Source of the DNA: Rhodotorula mucilaginosa
Taxonomy: Eukaryota > Basidiomycota > Microbotryomycetes > Sporidiobolales > Sporidiobolaceae
Assembly (NCBI GenBank): GCA_034406715.1
Contig: CP137865.1
Location: 1,426,001-1,490,000 of the forward strand
Direction: 5' to 3'
DNA length: 64,000 nt
Below the pieces are notes generated by a model, which did not search any database, had not been told where the DNA came from, and saw nothing but the letters and a program-made list of their open reading frames with translations. This document shows, piece after piece, positions 56,601 through 64,000 of this stretch. The translations under genes and the position numbers were made by a program. Positions within the stretch are counted from its first letter, which is position 1. Each line of letters begins with the position of its first letter.

Positions 56601-57773
56601 CTAAGAGAGAGAGAAATGCATAGGACCTCGCCTTCGCAACTGTGACAAGTCTGGCAACCGGCGTCGCAGTTGCTGTGGTATGTTCGGCAGTAAAGGACGT
56701 CGCAAATCCTCAGGTCTGCGCTGGCTGGGCACGCAGAATTCTAGCAGGCTTTGGAAGTCTGGCACCTTCCTTGCGTGATAATCAGTGGGCTTCCACCAGA
56801 GCTGGAAGTCCCAATGAACTGCAACAGGTGCAGGCCAGCGCAGTTGCAATTGTTCTGGATCCTGCACCTGTTTCATGTGAATGACACACGGAGGATACCG
56901 TGTGTGCCATGTGCTGTAGTCCACTATAACAGGTGTCCAGTGTAAGCTTGAAGGTAAGAGGTGGAGGTGCATTACCGGAACTAACTCACCATATGTGACA
57001 AAGTTTCCGGAACCCGGGTCTAGATGACTGCAGTCGGAGTATCTGGTTTTCCAGTAGCGGTAAAGGCGGGGAGGATTATGCCGATCTGGCGGCACGCAAG
57101 CCGGGGCGTGTATGCCAGAAGGCAGTGTCTTCACCACAGTTGGCAAGATAATGGGTGCTGGAACGGTTGCTGTACCCTGAGCTGCCCCAGGAGGCAATTC
57201 ACACCCAGCAAAACAGAGTGTGGCCTGTTCTTGAGGGTCCCTGTTCTCCACAGGAGCACAAGTATTGACACGGAACACTCTCAGGGGAGGTGTGGGCATC
57301 CTTAGAACCGGGAGTTCTCTGAAATCTCCGCTTGGAACTACGTGGGGGAGGTACACATGTGAAGCCAGAGTCAACTCACATACACACTGATGAAAGTTTC
57401 ATAGTCCAAGAATCCCACTCACATAAGATGGTGCTAGTTGCACTGTGGAAAAGCCATAACCAGCCCAAGCTATACGATTCCAACTCTTGTTGTGACGCTG
57501 AGTCCATGTCACCATGACCAACAGCTCCGTTTTCTAGGTGCCGGAAGAGTTCTTGCGTGGCCTTTTCAAGCACCCTTTGTGTATTGCAGAACCTGTCAAG
57601 GCGAGACAGTTTGTCCACCTGTGAGGGAAACAATATGCTGTCAGAGTGCCGATACAAGAGAAACGTCAGGCAACCTTGCCCACCTGTTCTTTCAACGCAT
57701 CTAATGTCTGGGGACCGTCATATTCTTGTAATGCTGGAGCCTCTTCCTCGCGTGTTGCATTTTCGCGCTGCAT
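56601..57773 (-). CDS. Island gene B, unrecognised protein
   Basis: I do not recognise this protein. The model has three exons, 57684-57773, 57423-57618 and 56601-57337, giving 340 residues with matching phases and GTGGGC/GTGAGT donors. It begins MQRENATREEEAPALQEY, has a helical Leu/Glu-rich part (VDKLSRLDRFCNTQRVLEKA) and a Trp-rich turn (YSLGWLWLFHSA), then a Pro-rich half with many aromatic residues (LYRYWKTRYSDCSHLDPGSG, VHWDFQLWWKPTDYH). The tail is Arg/Leu/Pro-rich and may be mis-spliced. There are no membrane spans. Codon use is less GC-biased than in neighbours such as the thiolase. Expression and function are unknown, and it may belong to a mobile or lineage-specific element. Confidence 0.35.
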
Positions 57774-57819
57774 AAGCGCAGTTGCCGGTGACGAAGAGAA
57801 AGAGAAGCAGAGCCAAGAC

Positions 57820-58278
57820 TCAGTCGTGGGTTGAGAGCACAGTCTGCTCGAGAGCAAGTCCGCGGACAAGCCGAAAATCGCGCGGACGCCTGCACTGTTC
57901 TCCCCCGCATTGCCAAGGGCCGGCACACGGCTTGTCGGCCACCAAGAACGGTTGAGAGATATTTGCCTGCACCGCAAATCGCGACACGCCGCCACAGCGC
58001 GATTTAAGGCGGACTCGACCTTTGGGGACCTTACCGAAAGCAGTGTGCTCATTATCAAAGGCCACCTCCGACAGCTTTAAGGTTTCCGCAGTTTGAATTG
58101 CGGGAGCTGCTGGCACAGACATTGCTAAGGGAGTCAGCGCAAAGGGAGGGAAAAAGTCCTGCACTGCCGGCAATTTTGTACAGCGGCCCTGTGAGAGGCC
58201 AGTTGTATCATTGAAGAGCAGGTGCATAAGCGTTGCTGTCGGAGCGCAGAACAGGGCACAGGAAAGAGAGCGTCGCAT
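57820..58278 (-). CDS. Island open frame, 152 codons, doubtful
   Basis: An ATG at 58278 opens 152 codons: MRRSLSCALFCAPTATLMHL, a hydrophobic start, then a part like AMSVPAAPAIQTAETLKLSE. GTAAGG inside it could be a splice donor, so the true gene may be spliced or longer. I recognise nothing. It lies in the gap between island genes A and B, and would be too small to carry the island on its own. Confidence 0.22.
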   Translation of the reverse strand: MRRSLSCALFCAPTATLMHLLFNDTTGLSQGRCTKLPAVQDFFPPFALTPLAMSVPAAPAIQTAETLKLSEVAFDNEHTAFGKVPKGRVRLKSRCGGVSRFAVQANISQPFLVADKPCAGPWQCGGEQCRRPRDFRLVRGLALEQTVLSTHD

Positions 58279-58814
58279 GGCGTCTGATCAAGGAGTGCAA
58301 GGAGAAAAAGTGCAAAGAACGAAAGGAAGGAAATTGGAAACACAAGCTGCTTTCCTTCTTTAATGAACACTCCTAAAGTCTGCCATTACTATATCCTTGT
58401 CAATCACAAAGCTGCAGAGGTGCAGGCATGGGGCTGAGATCGGGATAAAACAAGCGAAGATTCAAGTTACATGAGAAGGCCACTGGAAGTGAGCTTGTTC
58501 AGCCGTATCTGTGTACAGAGCAGACTGCCCGCAGAAGGAGACGAGGATCTGGGTAAGGACTGAGCCAAAAGTGAGGCCAGGGAGGTGGACTGAGCCAGGT
58601 TCACCCGCAACCCGCCCGTCCGGTGCGGTGCTTTGTGGTCCGCAGTGCCGCGCAGATCCGCCCGGTTTTTGCGGCGCCAGATTGCCAGTGACATAGCGGG
58701 ACATTGGTCCAGCGGCTCTTGTCTCTCATTAGCAGCTCTGTATACAATTTTGACTCTGAGGTGTCAAGAGACAAGGAAAACTGCAGGAGGCGGAAGCTTT
58801 TTTCCAAGGCAGAA

Positions 58815-59902
58815 TCACCATTCCAAACTCAAACTCCTCCCATCATCTGCAGGCATCACTCTGAACTGTGCTTCATGTCGGGAGGTTGGCTCATAGGCGG
58901 TAGGGCGTGGGAAGTCAAGAGTGTATCGGAGGTTAAGGACAAACATCAATGTTCCTGCGTCGGGGTCCCTTGTTTCGTTGAGATGCCAGAACGCAAGAGT
59001 CCAGGTAACTGATCTCGGGAGCTGAAAATTCTGTTGATACTCCTGCAAGTTGTGCTGGATGAGGGAAACCACGTAGGTATCACCAAGACCCACTGGTTTG
59101 CAGGCAGAACACGGTAAGCTTGGGATCCGCTCGCACAAAATTGGTTCTGCAACATACTCTTATAATCATCCATCCCGCTGCCTTTAATCGTCTGGGTCCT
59201 GAGGGTCCGTCCAGGCTCGCAGAATTGCTTAAGGCGCTCGCTTGGCCAGAAATATTGCACACGGAGCAGCTTGTTGGTTTTTTGCTCGCGAACCCAAGCT
59301 TTGGCTTGCGTGCAAGCTGGCCCTGCCACAAAACAGGGCCTAGTCACTTTGTGATTGTCCGGAGCTGCTTCATGAAAACCTGCTTTTGGCGTCAGCACCG
59401 CTTCCCACATCGGCCTTTGCCCACCCCTGAACCGTTGAACCCATTCCCCTTCCAGCGCATAGGCTGGAAGCTCCACCCAGAAAGGGTCAAGGACTATAAT
59501 GCACTGTGTCAGGTACCGTACAAAGCTCAGCATAAGCAGTGACAGCTCACGAGTTCCGGATCCGCGCTTGAACAGTTTGGCGCAATCGAGCGGGCGGTAT
59601 TTGTGGGTTGTCACGCGGGGGTTCTCAGGAATAAGAGGGGAGACCATCAGGGTCAGGCATTGCAGGTAGTCGTCGACTCTCTGGAGGAATTTGCAGAAGC
59701 GGTGCAATGTGTCTGGGTTTTCTGCACTCCCGCCAAAGAGCTCCGAGAACTAGGTGGCGACGTTCCCTGCGGGTCAGCAAGAAATTTGACACCAGACAGT
59801 CTTGGGCATACGCACAAAGAGCTCGCGCGGATTATGGGCGGTAGCATCGGAGGAGCCTGGGATGACCGGCGGATGTGGATCAGAGTGGTGATACGGGTAC
59901 AT
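58815..59902 (-). CDS. Island gene A, unrecognised protein
   Basis: I do not recognise this protein. Exons 59816-59902, 59137-59749 and 58815-59092 join in phase to 325 residues starting MYPYHHSDPHPPVIPGSS. A segment SELFGGSAENPDTLHRFCKF with VDDYLQ looks helical and faintly like the start of Gag-type domains, but nothing else supports that. The centre has a hydrophobic helix (SLLMLSFVRYLTQCIIVLD) and basic/aromatic stretches (QYFWPSERLKQFCEPGR); the C-terminal part (VTWTLAFWHLNETRDPDAG, FVLNLRYTLDFPRP) looks beta-rich. Like island gene B it has three exons, is minus-strand, and uses A/T-ending codons more than the genes outside. Both proteins end in a region with alternating aromatic and Asp-Phe residues, possibly a weak relation. 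Confidence 0.4.
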
Positions 59903-60688
59903 GTCCTGTGACGAGCTCGAAAGGCTGGCTGTGTGTCTACAGCAAGGCGACACGAGGGGTGGCGAATGGGAAAGCGAGAAGGAGTTAAGCTGGCATACAC
60001 CCCGGCCGCCGGTCGAGATTACGTGCTTCGGGTTGTCCGCGGAGTCGAAGAACAGATTGGCATGCGTCGGGCGCGCCTGACAAAGTCTTGGCTCGATACG
60101 CGAGGAATGCGAGCGTAATCTTAAGCTTGGCAGCAGAGTGTTGAGTTCTGTGGGATAAGGAACAGGCAGGGTCTCCGACCTGATTGGGAGACACAGCCTG
60201 AAGTGGCGAGCGGAAACGAGCAGTGGAAGTCTCAGATCGCCCCTTCGAGCAGAGGGAAACAGGCCCAGCACCCGGGTATTGGAGTCTGCGATCACGCGTC
60301 ACGCGCTGTCCCAGCTATACAACGTGTCTGCCAGACCGCGACGGCGCGGTTGGCCAAAACGAGCTCGTTGGCGGACACAGGACACAAGCTCGTCGGAGCT
60401 CGTGGCATATTAAGCCGGAGAATGCCTTTCCCCTCTGCGACGCTAGCCACATGCCTACCATTCCGTCAAGTGTATAGCACTAACCAAGCTGCGCGAGTAC
60501 GTGTAGCCGGAAAGCGCGTTGAAGGAAAAGAGAAGGCGGCGGTCCGGCGAAGTTGTCGAGCCGATGCCGATCTCCGACTTTGCGGTCTGGAAAGGTCAGC
60601 GAGGCCGGACGAGACTTTCAGCTTTCTCTCTCACGCTCACTCGCTCTCCCTTCCACCCACTCGAACGCCCTTCGAAACCAAGTCAACC
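59903..60688. other. Divergent region before the thiolase gene
   Basis: This gap lies between the heads of island gene A and the thiolase gene. GC content rises again along it. No exon is supported; it should contain the thiolase promoter. I could not identify an oleate-type element with confidence. Confidence 0.4.
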
Positions 60689-62719
60689 ATGTCGTGAGTC
60701 TCTCCTTCCCCCGCTCACCCGCCCGCTTGCCCTGACCCCGAGGCTCTTTGCACGTGCCTCGCGGGACTGCCCCACTCACCCACTCACCTCGCCACAAACA
60801 TAGGTTCGCCTCTTCTGCCAAGGACCGCCTCTCGGGACTCGTCTCGCAGCTCTCTGCCCCCAACGCCGGCGCTGGCAAGGCCGCCCTCCTCGCCCAGAAC
60901 CCGAACGACGTCGTCATCGTCGCCGCGTGCCGCACCCCCATCACCCGCGCCAGGAAGGGCGGCCTCAAGGACACGTGCCAGGAGGAGCTCCTCAAGGTCG
61001 TCTTTGAGGACGTCGTCAAGCGCGCCGGCGTCGACAAGAGCCTCGTCGAGGAGATCCAGGTCGGCAACGTCCTCCCGCCCGGCGGTGGTGCCACCGTCGC
61101 TCGTATGGCCCAGCTTGCAGGTCAGTCCCTCACAATCGTGCTCACTGTAACCTAATCCAGACTGCGAGCGAAAAGCGACCGTCTACAAAGGGACATCACG
61201 GTGCTGACTCAGCCAAACCTCCCCCGCCCGAGTTAGCCGGTTTCCCGACCACCTCCTCGGTCGCGACCGTCAACAGGCAGTGCTCGTCCGGCCTCGTCGC
61301 CGTCAACCACATCGCCCTCATGATTTCGGACGGCCAGATCGACATGGGTATCGGCGCCGGTGTCGAGAGCATGTCCCAGAACTACGGCGCCGGTGTCATG
61401 CCGGAAAAGGTAGGCGCGCTCGCTCTCTTTCCCTGCCAGTATGTCCGACTCGATTGACTTATATTCCCGTCCCGCAGATGTCGGAAGTTGTCCTCGCCAA
61501 CCAGCAGGCCGCCGACTGCCTCATCCCCATGGGCATCACCAGTACGTGCTCCCCCCAACACTCTCCTCCCAACGGCGGTGACACATCCTGACCATGCCAC
61601 CTCCTCTCCGCGCGCAGGTGAGAACGTCGCCGCCAAGTACAACGTCTCGCGCGAGAAGCAGGACGCCTTTGCCGCCGAGTCGTTCCAGCGCGCCGCCCGC
61701 GCCCAGGCTTCGGGCAAGTTCAAGGACGAGATTGTCCCCGTCCGGACCAAGGTGGTCGACCCCAAGACGCAGGAGGAGCACGACGTCACGGTCGAGCAGG
61801 ACGACGGTATCCGCGACGGCGTCACCAAGGAGTCCCTCAGCAAGCTCAAGCCGGCGTTCTCCAAGACCGGCAGCACCCACGCCGGTAACGCCTCGCAGGT
61901 GCGTTACTCATTCGGACTTGGCAGCTTTCGACCTCAGTCCTGTCTCTTCGTGTTTGTACTGACGGCCGGTCGATGTGATGTACCGTACTCGCTGCAACGC
62001 ACAGGTCTCGGACGGTGCCGCCGCCGTCCTCCTCACCCGCCGCTCCAAGGCTCAGGAACTCGGCCTCCCGATCCTCGGCAAGTTCTGCATGACCACCGTC
62101 GTCGGCGTCGAGCCGAACCTCATGGGTATCGGTCCCGCGTTCGCCATCCCCAAGGTCCTCCAGCGCGCCGGTATCTCGAAGGACGACGTTGACCTGTACG
62201 AGCTCAACGAGGGTGGGTTGTCCGATTTTCCTTTTTCGGCTGGCTAGAGACGCTCGAGACAAGAATGTCAGCGCCCCTGCTAATGCGGCCTTCCGTCTCG
62301 TCTGTCGTGACCTACAGCTTTCGCGTCCCAGGCGGTCATGTCGATCGAGCACATTGGCCTCGACACCGAGAAGGTCAACCCGAACGGTGGCGCCATCGCT
62401 CTCGGTGTACGTGGCAGAACCGTCCGCCTGTTGCAGTCTTTCAAGGTCCACTTTGCTGACGGCTAGGTCTTGTGTTCCTTCGCGCGTACAGCACCCGCTC
62501 GGCTGCACTGTGCGTTTCGACTTCCGCCTCCCTTTCCTTTCTGTCGCGCCAGGTTTCGCTGACTGACACGCGCTCGTCTCTTTACCGTATAAACAGGGTG
62601 CCCGCCAGATCGCGACCGCCCTCTCCGAGGCGAAGCGCTCCGGCGCTCGCATCATCTGCACGAGCATGTGCATCGGCTCGGGCATGGGTGCGGCGAGTCT
62701 CATCGTCGCCGAGAACTAG
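60689..62719 (+). CDS. POT1: Peroxisomal 3-ketoacyl-CoA thiolase
   Basis: This enzyme does the last step of fatty-acid beta-oxidation, splitting 3-ketoacyl-CoA with CoA to acetyl-CoA. It has 425 residues and exons 60689-60693, 60804-61120, 61237-61409, 61478-61541, 61618-61898, 62005-62212, 62318-62406, 62492-62509 and 62597-62719. The acyl-enzyme Cys is in NRQCSSGL, the His in GHPLGCTG (assembled from three exons), and the second Cys in [10 protein letters not shown]-terminal RLSGLVSQL (residues 10-18) fits the PTS2 peroxisomal signal pattern RLx5QL, so import by Pex7 is expected. The first coding exon is only ATGTC. Start and splices follow the family closely. Confidence 0.95.
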
Positions 62720-63513
62720 GTCCAGCATCATTGAAAGTCGAGTCGTTATGTTCCCGGCCTATGCGCATACCCTTCTGGTCGGGGATGCATGCTCGAGTCT
62801 CAACTGGTGTTCCCCCCCCTTCTCTCTGCTCCCTTTCGTGCCGTCTCTTTCTTTTTTGCTGTACCATATCTGAACTGGTCATGTTCTATCTACTCCGCGA
62901 CATTTTACGTGCAAAACAAGGCATTTAGTGCATCTATATCAGGGCGTGACTTGAGCGAGCCCGTAGAGCTGCCTTCCGTCAGCCGTCAACGCGGGCCAAA
63001 ATGCGAACGGTCCACTCCCCTCGTAGAAGGATTCCTCGTGCTCTCGGCGCTCTCTCGCCGAAGAAGTACGTCAAGCAAAGAGCTCAAATCGCCTACAAGC
63101 TCAAGGTACTTGGCCTGGTACTTGGCCTGACTCGAACCGCTCCTCGAATGCAGACAAAGCACCAGCTCGAGTTGCTCAACTTCTGCATTCAAAGGTTCCT
63201 TCTTGCTCTTCCCTTTCGGACATTACCAGCATTACTGCTGACTGCGGATGATAAGCTTAGTCGCGCTGGTCACAAAGCGCCGCCACGAGATGTTGTCGCC
63301 CGGATCTGCAGGTGGATGTTGGTAGATCTTCTCGCTCGGCCTTGGTCTGGCTCGTTCGCACTCCCTTACCCTCACTCATATCCTCTCCGAAATCCACACA
63401 TGTTCAAAACGTCTCGCTCACATTAAGCTTGAGAATGGTGCACTTTGACAAACCGATGGCACAGAGTAAATTTCAAAAGAAGTAGAAACAAAAGGGAGTA
63501 CGGGGGCAAGTGC
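62720..63513. other. Convergent region after the thiolase gene
   Basis: This gap contains the thiolase 3' end and T-rich stretches. A 12-base unit (GTACTTGGCCTG) is repeated directly at 63104-63127. No exon is firmly supported. Towards 63430 the base composition moves to the lower-GC type seen in the island. Confidence 0.4.
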
Positions 63514-64000
63514 CTACACGAAACGTTGCTCCCACGCGTGAGGGTTGGTTCTGTAGACCTTTGTGGCAATGCGGCGCGCAATCCGAGGCTCAATGCCGAG
63601 GGATTGGTGCGAGAATGGCTGAGTGTGCTCGACATGCCCGCTATGAGTTGGCTTTTTCCAGGAGGCAGGTCAGATCAGCAACAGGACCGAAACAGGGGGA
63701 CAATAGCAGTACTCACTCCCTCCCCCCTAGCTTCAAGCATGCCCAGTTGTAAAACCTGTGTGTCCACGAGTCAGTGCCAGGGAAGGGTTCCTGCTGCAAA
63801 GTGAGGTAAGCTCACAAGCCAGTGTGCTGCGTCGACAGTGGGCCATGCTCCTAGAGTGCCTCTTGAGGGGTGTGTGGTCCATGCCTCCTGCTCATGAAGA
63901 ATATGTCCTCGCAAGGCAAGCAAGCGATTGGCCCATACGGGTCCCTCCTCTTCAAGTTTGCCAGCTTCCTTGAGTTTTTCAAGGTCGTCTGCAAAGCAAA
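63514..64000 (-). CDS. Island-type gene C, 3' part, unrecognised
   Basis: This is the 3' end of a gene that continues right of the window. Three exons are readable in phase: 63816-63988 (preceded by TTTGCAG), 63717-63755 and 63514-63651, ending at TAG. The residues read DDLEKLKEAGKLEEEGPVWA and LLALRGHILHEQEAW, then HWLVLQLGMLEARGEG and a basic C-terminus RIARRIATKVYRTNPHAWEQ. I recognise no family. Composition is like the island at 55850-59902, on the other side of the thiolase gene, so the two stretches may share an origin. The splice signals are canonical, which argues for a real gene and not for debris. Confidence 0.45.

Noticed and set aside
59640-59750. Gag-like start of island gene A
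   Set aside because: A short helical stretch resembles the beginning of Ty3-type Gag domains, but there is no zinc knuckle, protease, reverse transcriptase or integrase in the island, and I saw no long terminal repeats. Not called a retroelement.
1-64000. tRNA, rRNA and CRISPR elements
   Set aside because: I looked for TTCGA-type T-loop boxes with a matching acceptor stem and for spaced repeats; the few TTCGA hits (for example 27414 and 43712) lie inside exons or introns without a stem. None supported. CRISPR is not expected in a fungus.

Overview
The window is nuclear DNA from a GC-rich fungus, most likely a basidiomycete yeast of the Microbotryomycetes (Rhodotorula/Rhodosporidium/Sporobolomyces type). 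Reasons: nearly every gene is cut by 3 to 16 short introns (mostly 55-110 nt) with GTGCGT/GTGAGT donors and CTGAC branch sites about 20 nt before the acceptor; regulatory proteins are long and Ser/Ala/Pro-rich; the families (fungal Zn2Cys6 factor domain, Dal5-type permeases, Ato acetate transporter, DIL-ankyrin protein) are fungal. I rebuilt 25 gene models from splice signals, reading phase and family alignment. The complete spliced models divide exactly into codons.

Layout. 1-2321: 3' part of a fungal transcription factor. 2682-3834: small membrane protein. 4428-6021: secreted aspartic protease. 6416-9596: Oxidored-like protein, glutaredoxin-like protein, Bin3-type RNA-cap methyltransferase. 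10915-13447: Dal5-type permease. 13931-15513: unknown coiled-coil protein. 15987-17771: acetate transporter. 19487-26210: Rxt2-like HDAC subunit and an ankyrin-DIL protein. 26377-29187: CZIB zinc protein and a lysine-methyltransferase-like protein, divergent from a 140-bp shared promoter. 29415-31878: acetyl-CoA hydrolase. 32097-34959: GlcG/UPF0303 protein and an aftiphilin-like clathrin adaptor. 36146-37996: unknown membrane-associated protein. 38445-41455: second permease. 42470-45534: nucleoside hydrolase and LYR protein. 45808-49171: F-box protein and RING E3. 49549-53776: HSF-type factor. 54341-55589: cytochrome b561. 55850-59902: lower-GC island with unrecognised genes. 60689-62719: peroxisomal 3-ketoacyl-CoA thiolase. 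63514-64000: edge of another unrecognised gene.

Functional links are loose, as expected for a eukaryote. Three genes meet at acetyl units: an Ato-family transporter (acetate uptake), Ach1 (acetyl-CoA/acetate CoA transfer in mitochondria) and a PTS2-bearing thiolase (peroxisomal beta-oxidation). Others serve chromatin (Rxt2-like), ubiquitin transfer (F-box, RING), vesicle traffic (aftiphilin-like, DIL) and nutrient scavenging (two permeases, protease, nucleoside hydrolase).

The most interesting signal is splicing. Several introns only work with non-GT ends: GC-AG in the small membrane protein and probably in the first permease, an AT-AC intron in the first permease that carries a U2-like donor and a TACTGAC branch site, and an apparent AT-AG intron in the second permease. 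The window is also rich in microexons (9, 10, 15, 17, 18 and 21 nt); the 15-nt one encodes the centre of the HSF DNA-recognition helix. The second signal is the lower-GC island and right edge, whose multi-exon genes match no family I know.
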